Below, in pieces: positions 8,537-16,630 of a DNA stretch of 64,000 nt. A program made the translations under genes and the position numbers. Location: assembly GCA_965248935.1 (NCBI GenBank), contig OZ252214.1:1364001-1428000 (forward strand), read 5' to 3'. The notes under the pieces were generated by a model. It did no database searches, was not told the DNA's origin, and saw nothing but the letters and a program-made list of their open reading frames with translations. Origin of the DNA: G032773895 sp965248935. Its GTDB lineage: Bacteria; Pseudomonadota; Gammaproteobacteria; Pseudomonadales; Cellvibrionaceae. How positions within the stretch are numbered: position 1 is the stretch's first letter; the number at the start of each line of letters is the position of its first letter.

Positions 8537-8917
8537 TCAATTGCAACCGTTTATTAGGCATTGATTGTACGATTTGAATATTAGATCCAGTTCTTCACTA
8601 TGATAAAAATCCAGACATTTCATAAGGATGAGACTGGCTCCAGATTTACTGTGATACTCTTTTTTTAAAAAATCTCGCCCCAATAGCGTTGCCTCGGTAT
8701 GTGCTTCTAATGGTAAATTACCGAATTCAAGATAGCCTCTCGCTGCTGCTGCTGCATCTGATACAACCTCTTGAGATTGATACCCATCTGAGATGCAAGT
8801 ACTCATGGCGTAGTTTTTAAAGTAATATTCACCTGACTTATTTTCTGCAATGGGTTTGTTTGATGAACACCCATATAAGGTAAAAGCCGCCACAGTAAAT
8901 ATTATTTTAAAGTCCAT
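8537..8917 (-). CDS. tai4: T6SS amidase immunity protein (Tai4 family)
   Basis: A 126-residue lipoprotein-like protein with a lipobox (LYGCSS) near residue 17, so it should sit in the periplasm, where Tai4 proteins bind and block Tae4 amidases. Family features include YYFKNYAMSTCI, the small-residue stretch VVSDAAAAARGYLEF, GRDFLKKEY and LMKCLDFYHSEELD. The gene overlaps the end of the effector gene by 16 bases, the usual effector-then-immunity order, which implies coupled translation. Two cysteines (in STCIS and LMKCL) are in places consistent with a disulfide. A second Cys pair lies at the C-terminus. Function rests on family resemblance and linkage. Confidence 0.8.
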   Translation of the reverse strand: MDFKIIFTVAAFTLYGCSSNKPIAENKSGEYYFKNYAMSTCISDGYQSQEVVSDAAAAARGYLEFGNLPLEAHTEATLLGRDFLKKEYHSKSGASLILMKCLDFYHSEELDLIFKSYNQCLINGCN

Positions 8918-9387
8918 ATAGAGACCTCCGAAGCCACTGGAAAGTGACAGCGATCAGAGCAAGTATTGCCATTCCATAGAGTTGCATGACCTGTTGCATC
9001 ACTCCAGTTGACAGAGAAAACTAAAAGCCCTTTTTCGCCATTAAAATCTTTTGGTTGTGGATTTTTAGCTGTTTTATCTGGCGGGCCAAAACTGTGGCTT
9101 AGAAATTTAATTAAATCTCTTACTCTGTAAATATACCATTTTTTATTTTTTCCTGAGACGGTACTCCATATACCTCTAGAAACAATTACCCCAGAATTAT
9201 TTAGTGCGTAGCTCATGCGAATCGCGCATGCATTAGTAAATCCTAACTTCGGGTCTTTAACACCAAGATCGATATTTTGCTTTACCTTCTCTCCAATCAT
9301 ATTCCCGACATCAACTATATCTCCTTTCCCGTATATAGTAATGAAGTTAACCCACATAGGGGAAAAACTTGGCCTTGTAACTGGCAT
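8902..9387 (-). CDS. tae4: T6SS effector peptidoglycan amidase (Tae4 family)
   Basis: A 161-residue protein matching the Tae4 family, DL-endopeptidases delivered by type VI secretion that cleave the gamma-D-glutamyl-mDAP bond of neighbouring cells' peptidoglycan. The catalytic Cys is at residue 54 (FTNACAIRMS) and the catalytic His at about 134 (ATGHATLWNG). The Cys pair at 143/147 (CSDRC) matches the conserved disulfide loop. AAGGA lies about seven bases before the ATG. No T6SS structural genes are in the window, so the pair is an orphan module. It sits between attC-like sites, suggesting it travels as an integron gene cassette. Confidence 0.85.
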   Translation of the reverse strand: MPVTRPSFSPMWVNFITIYGKGDIVDVGNMIGEKVKQNIDLGVKDPKLGFTNACAIRMSYALNNSGVIVSRGIWSTVSGKNKKWYIYRVRDLIKFLSHSFGPPDKTAKNPQPKDFNGEKGLLVFSVNWSDATGHATLWNGNTCSDRCHFPVASEVSIWTLK

Positions 9388-9468
9388 GATACTTTCCTTA
9401 ATGGCCTAACGAGTAACTATGGAGTCAATAGGTAATTTATATAGTTTTAGCACCATAGCTCCTTCGAC

Positions 9469-9595
9469 AGTTAACGCCCAAATTACCTAAAAAATTAAGC
9501 AATGTAAGGCTTTGATTGTAGTTTTCGTTTCAGTTTATCGCCGAACCCCAATTAGGCCGATGCTTAATTTTGTCAGGTACATTTGTTTGTTATAA
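9469..9595 (-). other. integron attC site
   Basis: On the minus strand the site starts TTATAACAAACAAATG at the stop codon of the 104-residue gene and ends GGGCGTTAACT before tae4. The two arms pair over a long stretch: ACCTGACAAAATTAAGCA with TGCTTAATTTTTTAGGT, and CAAAT/ATTTG further out, leaving extrahelical bases. The ends (TAACAAAC and GGGCGTTA) resemble Vibrio cholerae VCR repeats. Position directly behind one ORF and before the next is what a gene cassette requires. Confidence 0.75.
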
Positions 9596-9904
9596 GACAT
9601 TCGTAAATTGGGTAACATATACGAGCGCCAACCCCACACCAACTATCCATGCGAATATGATAAAAGATTGAGTTTTTGATAGATTATTGATATTCCCAAC
9701 CTTAACCATTTCTCCCCACTCGTTTTTTCTCTTTGAACCACCAGGAAAAGCTGTAAATAGCCCAGCAAAGAAAACACCACCAAAAGCATAAGCGGCCCAA
9801 AATAGAGAATCGATAGTTTGACCTGATTTAACGTAAACAAAGAAGGCCAAGCCTGCCGACAGTAGAAGGACACAAATACAAAATATTATATTAAACGCTC
9901 CCAT
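9590..9904 (-). CDS. small membrane protein, unknown function (cassette gene)
   Basis: A 104-residue protein with hydrophobic segments at about residues 4-25, 33-53 and 80-101. The central loop is charged (GGSKRKNEWGEM). I recognise no family. Its stop codon overlaps the attC-like site at 9469-9595, and its start lies about 20 bases after the 3' end of a group II intron, which probably occupies the boundary with the preceding cassette. The start ATG has no strong ribosome site (AAGG about 14 bases away). Confidence 0.5.
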   Translation of the reverse strand: MGAFNIIFCICVLLLSAGLAFFVYVKSGQTIDSLFWAAYAFGGVFFAGLFTAFPGGSKRKNEWGEMVKVGNINNLSKTQSFIIFAWIVGVGLALVYVTQFTNVL

Positions 9905-9958
9905 TTAGTTTTGCCTTAGTAATGGTAGGAACTTCATTTACATAAAGCCCCCCATACA

Positions 9959-9991
9959 GATCCGGACGTGCGGTTTTCCCGCATCCGGCTC
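9959..9991 (-). ncRNA. group II intron domain V
   Basis: The catalytic domain V hairpin is nearly canonical: GAGCCGGATGCGGG pairs with CCGCACGTCCGGATC around an AAAA tetraloop, about 40 bases downstream of the maturase stop codon. This is the strongest sign that the reverse transcriptase belongs to a group II intron and not to a retron or DGR. Confidence 0.8.
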
Positions 9992-10030
9992 CTCGGTTGT
10001 ACTCGCTCTCGCAGTGCAAAAATCCTTTTA

Positions 10031-11398
10031 TTATAACCATACCTTTGTGCTCCTTACTATTGCCTTACACACTGGCTTCGCCAGCGATCTATGGGCAATT
10101 AAGCGCTTTAACTTTTCCCAGGTCATACTTTTCCGCCCACTGCGTCGATTCAACCATTTATACAACAACCCAACGACATGAGAGTACACCGTGTAGAGAT
10201 CGTCCTTGTTGCCCACCGCCCCAAAGTAATTGTAGTGCCCTCTGAGTTTTTGGGTTAACTTGTCAATCAATACGGGGGTTCTCAGGTGTCGTGATTTCTT
10301 GATGAATTCGCTGTAACCGTTTTTCGTCGATTGCAGTCTATTTCTTGCTGTACGCCTGAAGACTCTTATTGTTCCTGCGCTATCTTCTTTCCAATAGAAC
10401 TCAAAACTTAGAAAGGAAAATCGATTCTTCAAGCCTGGATGAAAACGACTGAACCGAATGCAATTTGTTTTTTCTTTTGCAACCTCTAGATTGAACGCTT
10501 TCAATCTTTTCGGTAACTCTTGATAAAACAGCGTTGCGTCTCCCGCATACTGAAATGCACAAACAAAGTCATCCGCATAACGGCATATCATCACATCGCC
10601 ACGACAGCTTGGCTTGACAACTTTTTCAAACCAGTCGTCTATGACATAGTGCAGATAGATATTCGCTAATATTGGGGAGATGCTACCACCCTGAGGGGTT
10701 CCCTCTTCTGGGTAGATTATTTGCTCATCCTCTTCCAGTATTCCAGCCTTTAACCATTTTGCTATTAACCTCACAAAACGCTTATCGTCTACCCTGAGCG
10801 CTATAAAGTCCAACAAGATATTATGATCGATATGGTTGAAGAAGCCTTTTATATCCGCTTCAACCACGTATCCGAGTCGACCAAATTGCAGTCTAACGGC
10901 TAGGTCATCAGCAGCTTGTCGTGCTCCTCGCTTTGGTCTGTAACCATAACTGAAATCATAAAAATCTTGCTCGTAGATAGCACTGAGTAAATCTGAGCTG
11001 GTGGTTTGCAGTAGCTTGTCTTCGAATACGGGTAATCCGAGTGGTCGTGTTTTCCCTGGTGCTTTGGGTATATGTTTCCGTTTAACCAATCTCGCTTTGT
11101 ATTTATCTTTCTTTAGCCTATCGATTAAATTCTCTAGATTTCCATCCAGGTTATTTCGATAATCCAAGTAGGTGACTTTATCCACTCCTGACGCAGCCTT
11201 TTTGTTCATTCGACTAAAGGCGTACTTCATATGCGTGTCGTTTAAGCACCTCGATAAATCGCGAAAGCGATGCATGGGTTCTTGTTTTGCTTTCCTGGCT
11301 ATTCCTCGCAGTGAGGGGAGCTCATAGTATTCCCATTCTTCAGCGTCGGGTATGAGGGTCCTTTGCGAGCTACGTACTTCCGTCAAGACCTTCCCCAT
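10031..11398 (-). CDS. ltrA: group II intron reverse transcriptase/maturase
   Basis: A 455-residue intron-encoded protein that supports splicing and reverse-transcribes the intron during retrohoming. Reverse-transcriptase motifs are in order: DKVTYLDYRNNL, RPLGLPVFEDK, EADIKGFFNHID, TPQGGSISPILANIYL, the catalytic CRYADDF, and a C-terminal maturase domain with LRGHYNYFG. No HNH endonuclease domain follows, as in class C introns. Length fits an intact protein. It lies inside the intron whose domain V is at 9959-9991, within the attC-containing array. Confidence 0.92.
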   Translation of the reverse strand: MGKVLTEVRSSQRTLIPDAEEWEYYELPSLRGIARKAKQEPMHRFRDLSRCLNDTHMKYAFSRMNKKAASGVDKVTYLDYRNNLDGNLENLIDRLKKDKYKARLVKRKHIPKAPGKTRPLGLPVFEDKLLQTTSSDLLSAIYEQDFYDFSYGYRPKRGARQAADDLAVRLQFGRLGYVVEADIKGFFNHIDHNILLDFIALRVDDKRFVRLIAKWLKAGILEEDEQIIYPEEGTPQGGSISPILANIYLHYVIDDWFEKVVKPSCRGDVMICRYADDFVCAFQYAGDATLFYQELPKRLKAFNLEVAKEKTNCIRFSRFHPGLKNRFSFLSFEFYWKEDSAGTIRVFRRTARNRLQSTKNGYSEFIKKSRHLRTPVLIDKLTQKLRGHYNYFGAVGNKDDLYTVYSHVVGLLYKWLNRRSGRKSMTWEKLKRLIAHRSLAKPVCKAIVRSTKVWL

Positions 11399-11976
11399 GT
11401 AGTTGGCTCTCCCAACCTCAGAGTACTATGTTTGATCCGACTTCCATTTAGCCATCGGCTGCTATTCCAGTTACAGAATTCACAACTTTCCCAGCAGTAT
11501 GAAAGAATTTCCGCGAACCAGTGCAGTCCAGTCTCCTGTTTATGTCGTGTCTCTAACATACGGTTCTCGTCGTTTCTTTCCCGCTGGGGCCTAAATGGAT
11601 CTCTCAAGTTCTCAAATGCATCTCTATGATCATGCCACAACCTTTTGACTCCGGAGACCCTCCACATCCTCACCATGTACGGATGCTTCTGTGTTGACTT
11701 CGGTGGGCGTTAAACCCCTCGTCGATCTCAATTTGCATGTCGAAGCTGTCTGCTATGCCAGTTCTCAGGGTCTGCGACACCCCTACGGCCTAATCATTTC
11801 TCTGTGTACGCTTCACTTATTTTGTTCGGGAATATTTTGAAAATAAAATTTTAAAAAAAAAAAATAACTTTATTTCTACCCTCCGCCATAAACGCAACAC
11901 TCGATACGGGTGGCCGGTTAAGCCTTACCCGACAGGGACTTGCACCCTGCAAGATACATCAAGATTAAACTTGACG

Positions 11977-12051
11977 CTCTAACGCTTTTGGAAGGGGCCA
12001 ATTGTGGCGAAGCCACGCTTTAATTTGTCCCGCTTGCCAAACTTGTTGAAC
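11977..12051. other. integron attC site beside the group II intron
   Basis: Read rightwards it runs from CTCTAACGCTTTTGG to CCAAACTTGTTGAAC. The arms pair (TAACGC with the GTTGA end, TTTTGG with CCAAAC, GGGGCCAATT with AATTTGTCCC) around a central GTGGC-GAA-GCCAC hairpin. One end is a perfect GTTRRRY core (GTTGAAC). Site length of 75 is in the attC range. The orientation is ambiguous: on the minus strand GTTCAAC is a perfect RYYYAAC. The intron begins directly beside it. Confidence 0.6.
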
Positions 12052-12140
12052 AAAGCCGCTACGCGGCAAAACCCCCACACTAACCAACACTTTCCTTAGG
12101 GCCCTCAATACCGAGGCTTCGCTCAACATTTCTAAGGAAA

Positions 12141-12335
12141 ATGACTATGAATGCCTACGAAAAACGTAAGTTTGCCACACAATACGCCCAGTTTGAACGA
12201 CGATTAACTCTTCAAGGCTACTCTCAATCCACCATCGCAGCCTACACTCTCGGCATTCGGCGTCTATCTCAATGGTGCGATAAATGCCCCGACAAGCACC
12301 TAAAGAAAGATGATTTTGTAGTAGTTCAGACTTGA
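12141..12335 (+). pseudogene. N-terminal fragment of a tyrosine recombinase
   Basis: The 64-residue frame begins MTMNAYEKRKFATQYAQFER and has the SAM-like core-binding helices of tyrosine recombinases (RRLTLQGYSQSTIAAYTLGI, RRLSQWCD). The homology stops near 12320 and the catalytic domain with its Arg-His-Arg-Tyr residues is absent, so the gene is truncated. AAGG precedes the start. It is not recognisable as IntI. Directly beyond the break lies a truncated attC-like sequence of the opposite cassette. Confidence 0.6.
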
Positions 12336-12360
12336 CCTTGCTTTTTATCACAGTTGCTTG
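12325..12360 (-). other. truncated attC-like end
   Basis: Just 3' of the broken cassette gene at 12369-12802 the minus strand reads GCTAACAAGCAACTGTGATA and continues AAAAGC. The same motif with one change occurs rightwards at 31727 after another small gene. It looks like the R'' half of an attC site whose other half was lost when the recombinase fragment was joined. Confidence 0.4.
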
Positions 12361-12368
12361 TTAGCATT

Positions 12369-12802
12369 TTACTGACTAGCTCGAACATGGATTTTTTTAA
12401 TTTTCAATTTCTTTGTATCGTGGCACTGTTCATCCAGCTCACCATCTTCCACCGCACCTATCTCATAGAGAAAATCCATTTTAGCCGCCGCTATTTCAAA
12501 CGACACCCCATCCAATGAATTAAAAACGATTTCTACCCCCTCAAAAAATATTGGCGGGCACTCAAAGATATCAGAAGCTTGCTTCAAACTTGAATCTATT
12601 TTGATACCGCTAATATTTCCATCAGCCTTTCCCTTCAATGTAATTTACGTCAATACGGTTCTTGAATTGAAAAGAAATCATAGTTCTTGGATATTATTCT
12701 TTGCTTCTGTACAGACGCATCTTCTTCTAACAGATCGATTACCTGTCCCTTTGTCATTCCAAATATCCAATGCCCCAAACCCTTTCCTATTACTATATCC
12801 AT
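12369..12802 (-). pseudogene. frameshifted cassette gene, unknown function
   Basis: From an ATG at 12802 (GGAAG about ten bases upstream) the frame gives MDIVIGKGLGHWIFGMTKGQ and continues for 50 codons to a TGA. The adjacent frame then supplies FKNRIDVNYIEGKG, and a third frame supplies KADGNISGIKIDSSLKQASD to the stop at 12369. The three pieces read on without a gap, which suggests one protein of about 140 residues broken by two small indels. I do not recognise the family; short proteins of this style are common among cassette genes. An attC-like site lies just upstream and a truncated one just downstream. Confidence 0.5.
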
Positions 12803-12828
12803 AGTAATTGCTCGCTTCCAACTTTGTA

Positions 12829-12886
12829 GTTATAACGCTTAAAGTATGCGTGCGCTTTTTGCATCACTTGCCTTTGATTGTTAGAC
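12829..12886 (-). other. integron attC site
   Basis: On the minus strand the site starts with a perfect RYYYAAC core (GTCTAAC) and ends GTTATAAC. Inner arms pair (AAAG with CTTT, and GCAAAAAGCGC with TGCGTGCGC-type sequence). Length is 58. It lies between the stop of the 229-residue membrane gene and the start of the next, broken gene, exactly where a cassette junction belongs. Confidence 0.6.
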
Positions 12887-12943
12887 CTTACCACTTTGAT
12901 ATCCATAACTTTCCTAGCACGCATCAATATTCACTCTAGAACA

Positions 12944-13633
12944 TCAAAATCTATGAGAAGCGACTTGTATTATTTTAATATTATCAATTTCACGAAACTT
13001 AGGAGCTTTCTCATATTGCTGAGCCATTATTAGCGCATTACCCGTTGCCCTACATCCGACCTCGACAATTACCGCATCTCGTTTCGTATCTGATAAATTT
13101 ATTCTAGCATCTTGGGCAATAGCATAGGCCACGACCTCACTGCTTTCAGAATTTTCGATTAGCTTCTCAATCTCATTCTGGGCCATTTTTGTTACCACTT
13201 CTGGATCATCTGAAACAAGACGTGCCATATTAGTACTGGCGTCAGCCTTCATGAACATAACAAACGAAGTAAAGCTATCCTCTGTCGTTTTAATGTTTTG
13301 AACTGCATAGTCAAATGCTTTATTTACTAAATCCATAGCCTCAGGAGAAAGATCAGTACCGCCTTTAGAAGTTGTCGCTGAATTAGAGGTTTGAGAAGAC
13401 AATTTATTTTTCAAAGAAATAGCAGATACAAAACGAATAAACTCGAAAAACGCAAGGGATATGCCGAAAACGATTACTGCCTTGGTAAAGACTCCCGAGT
13501 TGCTACCATTATTTATTGCTATGAAAATACCTATAGCTAAACCCAACGAAACTACAATTCCAATTATCCTAGTGATAAAAAGAGTCTTTTTGACCATTTC
13601 TTTCGTCAGAGGAACTTCAGTTACTTCGCTCAT
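12944..13633 (-). CDS. membrane protein of unknown function (cassette gene)
   Basis: A 229-residue protein with two membrane segments close to the N-terminus (about residues 18-41 and 49-70) followed by a soluble domain of 150 residues. That domain is mostly helical (DLVNKAFDYAVQNIKTTED, EIEKLIENSESSEVVAYAI) and ends with a strand-like IDNIKIIQVASHRF. I know no family for it. It is flanked by attC-like sites on both sides (13688-13801 upstream, 12829-12886 downstream) and is read in the direction of the other cassettes. Confidence 0.6.
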   Translation of the reverse strand: MSEVTEVPLTKEMVKKTLFITRIIGIVVSLGLAIGIFIAINNGSNSGVFTKAVIVFGISLAFFEFIRFVSAISLKNKLSSQTSNSATTSKGGTDLSPEAMDLVNKAFDYAVQNIKTTEDSFTSFVMFMKADASTNMARLVSDDPEVVTKMAQNEIEKLIENSESSEVVAYAIAQDARINLSDTKRDAVIVEVGCRATGNALIMAQQYEKAPKFREIDNIKIIQVASHRF

Positions 13634-13687
13634 TGTCTATACCTATATCGATTCCAATTTATTCCGGGGCAGCATGTCCGTTGTTGG

Positions 13688-13801
13688 CCTGAACGCCTTT
13701 AGCACGTGCAGAAATTACGTAGTGGAGTTTTGTGTAAAATGACGTAACCATATACAAAACGGAGCGAAGTAATTTTTGTCACGTGGCTAAAATTGTTATA
13801 C
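13688..13801 (-). other. integron attC site
   Basis: The minus strand starts GTATAACAATTTTAGCCACGT at the stop codon of the 150-residue gene and ends with GCACGTGCTAAAGGCGTTC. The arms pair almost perfectly (AAC...TTTAGC.ACGTG...AAATTAC on both sides), with a single extra C in one arm. Such an extrahelical base sets the orientation of integron recombination. The central loop is about 60 bases. This is the clearest attC structure in the window. Confidence 0.75.
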
Positions 13802-14248
13802 ATTTATATACTTGATGTGGACATTAATACGCCAAAAAAAGACAATTTGTATTATTGCCACAAAGACAACCATGCCCCACTCCATAAACATTTCCGAAAG
13901 TGAAGCCTCCTCACTTAAAATACCCATTAGTACTCCACCCAATAGGGATATTAGAAATATCTTGACAGTGATCGGGAAAGATAAGGCTGTCATTCTAGAT
14001 ATATAATCGACACCTCCATCTCCTTGATTAGATTGGTACGTAATACTTACCCCAAAAATAAGTATGCCGATCATCGCGATAGCTTCAGCTAATACTGCCG
14101 CCATATTTTCTCTAGGCAACAGGGCAGTAAGGTACATTGCTAAAGTCATAAATATTGAGACAGCCAAGTAGTATTTTTTCCACTCTCTCGGCTCGACACT
14201 ATCATTTTTAATATCAGTTGCGAGAGTTGCAGTTTTCCATATATACAT
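13796..14248 (-). CDS. membrane protein of unknown function (cassette gene)
   Basis: A 150-residue protein with four hydrophobic segments (about residues 27-45, 51-67, 95-112 and 122-142). GGAG precedes the ATG by about six bases. I recognise no family. Its stop codon overlaps the attC-like site at 13688-13801, marking it as the first or last cassette of the array on the side next to the core chromosome genes. Confidence 0.55.
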   Translation of the reverse strand: MYIWKTATLATDIKNDSVEPREWKKYYLAVSIFMTLAMYLTALLPRENMAAVLAEAIAMIGILIFGVSITYQSNQGDGGVDYISRMTALSFPITVKIFLISLLGGVLMGILSEEASLSEMFMEWGMVVFVAIIQIVFFWRINVHIKYINV

Positions 14249-14363
14249 AATTACTCCGATAATTGTTGATTGAGCGCATAACAGATAACTAGGGCTGGTT
14301 GTAAGCGTTCATCCAAAGACAGCTTGGGGGGAAAAGCTTAAAGAAAGATAAAAGGAGAAAAAC

Positions 14364-14729
14364 CTATAGGAGTCCATATGTCTCTAGCACATCGCCGAGC
14401 TTTTCCTTACTAATGGGCTTCTTAATAAACTCTAAAGCCCCCAATTGCCGAACCCGCTCGCGGGCCTCGGGCTGAATATCACCGGAAATAACAATAATAA
14501 CGCTTTTCAGGCCCTCAGCTTTAATGTATTCCAGTACCCCGTACCCATCTATTTCAGGCATAGTCAGGTCCAGAAACACCATTTCACCTTTCCCGGCCCG
14601 TATGGCATCTATACCCTCTTGGCCGTTTCTCGCAAACGAGATGTTCACATCCCAACCATCCGGCAGGGATCTCTCCACCTGCTTTCGAGCCATATTGGAG
14701 TCATCGCATATAAGAAGGGGAATGGACAT
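14364..14729 (-). CDS. single-domain response regulator (CheY-like)
   Basis: A 121-residue stand-alone receiver domain. Acidic pair in LICDDS, phospho-acceptor in FLDLTMPEIDG, switch residue in VISGD and conserved lysine in FIKKPI are all present, so it should be phosphorylatable. There is no output domain, so it acts by protein contact, for example in chemotaxis or in a phosphorelay. It is read leftwards downstream of yihY, with 128 bases between them. No partner kinase is in the window. Confidence 0.88.
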   Translation of the reverse strand: MSIPLLICDDSNMARKQVERSLPDGWDVNISFARNGQEGIDAIRAGKGEMVFLDLTMPEIDGYGVLEYIKAEGLKSVIIVISGDIQPEARERVRQLGALEFIKKPISKEKLGDVLETYGLL

Positions 14730-14857
14730 AAATCTACAGCTATTAAGCTCCGTTGTATCCCAATTCGTTAGAGTTTATATGTCCCAATTTCTATAAGCTA
14801 TATACATACTTAACTGGACACGCTTAACGTTATTAGTCTGAGAATAGCAGAGAATAT

Positions 14858-16096
14858 CTAGCTCTGCTTATTATGAGAACTATTCTCAAGCAAAGATTCT
14901 AGACTCAAACCCAATTTTTGCTGAGTAAATCCATCAATTTCGTCCTGTAAGTGACGATATTCCTGATGCCAACCCTCCTTAGATGTAAACTCCTTCTCGT
15001 TAAACTCAGCCGACAGCCCGACAAGTTTAGACAAATGCCACAGGTTCACATTCGCTAAATTGCGACTCAGCACATAATCACCGCTCTCAGTCACCGCAAT
15101 CCAGCGGTTTTCAATCAGAATCTCCCGGATTCTTTGCCAATGGACAATTCCTATACCCAGAGCAACACAATCCGAATCGGTTACAAAGGCCCCATTGCGG
15201 GAACGCTCACGGAATAAGTTTAAACAAGCAAGAGCGATCGTCATATCACTCATATTCGAAGACGAGTTCCCATAACCCCACTCAGCCAAAGCCCTTACCA
15301 ATACAGCCCCTCCCAAAATAATGGTCCAAAGCAGATTCACCCACAACAGGAAAAGCGGCACTATCGCAAAAGCACCATATATAAGTTGAAAGCTTGAACC
15401 ACCAACAAAATAACCAAAAAGCGCTTTAAGCACCTCAAAACATACCGCTGTTACGGCCCCGCCAATAACGGCAAAACGAAGCGGTACTTTGCAATTAGGT
15501 ACGGCGGCAAACAATAGCGTGAAAGCCGCGCTAGTCATTACCCATTGCCCCCCCCTCACTAAGGGGGCAAGCATTCCCAACTGATTCAGCTCGTTAACAA
15601 CCAGTTTCATCGAGAGTAGATACGTACTGATTGCCAACCCAGTTCCCAACAATATTGGGCCAATACTCAATACTGCCCAGTAGAGTAAAAAGCTAAACAA
15701 GCCCCTTCTTGGGTGTTTCACACCCCAGATAGCATTAAAAGTATGTTCAATATTAGTCAGCATCAAATAAGCAGTGACAACCAGGAAGGCAATGCCAAAG
15801 CCGGTCAGGCTTCGAGCTTGGGAGGAAAAGTCTGCTAAATACCCCTCCACCTCCTTTCCGGCCTCGGGCATAAAGTTATTAAAAATCATCGATTGTAGCT
15901 GATCTGCAACACCATCAAAGGCGGGCACTACGGAGAAGACGGAATAGGTCACCGTCATCAACGGCACCAACGCAAATAACGTCATATAAGTCAGCGCCGC
16001 CGCACTTTTTTGACAGCTCTTATCGAGAAATTCGGCCCTTAACGTCTTAATACATTTCCAGACGCCCGCCAATACAATTGTGACATACTGAAGCAT
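14858..16096 (-). CDS. yihY: YihY/UPF0761 family inner-membrane protein
   Basis: A 412-residue multi-pass membrane protein of the family once misnamed ribonuclease BN. Landmarks include KSAAALTYMTLFALVPLMTV near residue 30, LTNIEHTFNAIWGVKHPRRG, and WVNLLWTIILGGAVL. About six membrane segments fill residues 35-270; the C-terminal 140 residues are soluble with a winged-helix-like look (IRGREI-type repeats, RNRW..T), as in other gammaproteobacterial homologs. The biochemical role of the family is not established. It is divergent from arsC. Confidence 0.88.
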   Translation of the reverse strand: MLQYVTIVLAGVWKCIKTLRAEFLDKSCQKSAAALTYMTLFALVPLMTVTYSVFSVVPAFDGVADQLQSMIFNNFMPEAGKEVEGYLADFSSQARSLTGFGIAFLVVTAYLMLTNIEHTFNAIWGVKHPRRGLFSFLLYWAVLSIGPILLGTGLAISTYLLSMKLVVNELNQLGMLAPLVRGGQWVMTSAAFTLLFAAVPNCKVPLRFAVIGGAVTAVCFEVLKALFGYFVGGSSFQLIYGAFAIVPLFLLWVNLLWTIILGGAVLVRALAEWGYGNSSSNMSDMTIALACLNLFRERSRNGAFVTDSDCVALGIGIVHWQRIREILIENRWIAVTESGDYVLSRNLANVNLWHLSKLVGLSAEFNEKEFTSKEGWHQEYRHLQDEIDGFTQQKLGLSLESLLENSSHNKQS

Positions 16097-16262
16097 TCAA
16101 TCTTATTCCTAATCAATTAAGATAAAAATTTTAACAAAAACGATGCACTTTAGCGCCCAGCTTAACGTTTTACATAAAGCCATGTCATGTAAAATAGCGG
16201 GCCTCATTGATAAACCCAACTGATCACCATAAAATCGGTGGCCAAAAACCTTGAGAATGGCT

Positions 16263-16616
16263 ATGACTGATACTCTAACAATCTATCACAACCCTCGGTG
16301 TTCAAAATCCCGCCAAACACTGACCTTAATTGAGGAAAGTGGTGCGCAAGTTGAAATAGTACATTACCTTGAAAAAATACCCTCGGCCAATAAACTAAAA
16401 GAGATACTTAAAAAGCTCGGTATCCCCCCTAGAGAGCTGCTTCGCAAAGGAGAAGAAGCCTACAAGGTTTTAGGTTTATCTGATAGCAGTCTCAGCGACA
16501 AAACGCTGATCGAAGCAATGGTTGAACACCCCAAGCTAATAGAGCGCCCTATTGTTGTTAAGGGAGCGAAAGGCATCCTCGGTAGACCGCCTGAAAACGT
16601 CCTATCCCTTTTGTAA
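16263..16616 (+). CDS. arsC: arsenate reductase (glutaredoxin-dependent), ArsC/Spx family
   Basis: A 117-residue thioredoxin-fold protein with the ArsC signature YHNPRCSKSRQTL holding the catalytic Cys, and RPIVVKGAKGILGRPPENV near the C-terminus with the conserved Arg residues. It reduces arsenate to arsenite using glutathione and glutaredoxin. The frame is open from a TTG at 16251 and has ATGs at 16257 and 16263. I chose 16263 because GAGA lies at a workable distance and the protein then has family length. It forms a rightward group with wrbA, the DUF2069 gene and sppA, a usual neighbourhood in gammaproteobacteria without other ars genes. Confidence 0.88.
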   Translation: MTDTLTIYHNPRCSKSRQTLTLIEESGAQVEIVHYLEKIPSANKLKEILKKLGIPPRELLRKGEEAYKVLGLSDSSLSDKTLIEAMVEHPKLIERPIVVKGAKGILGRPPENVLSLL

Positions 16617-16630
16617 TTGAGTATCAGATT

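Larger units (their letters stand above)
9925..11975 (-). mobile_element. group II intron (class C-like), 5' end approximate
   Basis: A maturase ORF is followed on the same strand by a clear domain V at 9959-9991 (GAGCCGGATGCGGG, loop AAAA, CCGCACGTCCGGATC) and a domain VI-like stem at 9922-9957. The sequence 5' of the ORF up to about 11975 has the look of intron domain I, including GGTGCAAGTCC. The upstream limit coincides with an attC-like site at 11977-12051. Class C introns of the attC subgroup insert at integron attC sites, which fits. I could not place the GUGYG 5' end exactly. Confidence 0.65.

Noticed and set aside
10031..11398. Retron or diversity-generating reverse transcriptase
   Set aside because: The maturase domain and the domain V hairpin downstream identify a group II intron; no msr/msd or template/variable repeat is seen.
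11383..11676. 97-residue leftward ORF upstream of the intron maturase
   Set aside because: It lies within structured intron RNA sequence, has a biased composition (many Trp, Arg, Cys) and matches no family.
12141..12335. Integron integrase IntI
   Set aside because: Only the SAM-like N-terminal part is present and there is no IntI-specific patch to judge; it looks like a generic tyrosine recombinase fragment.
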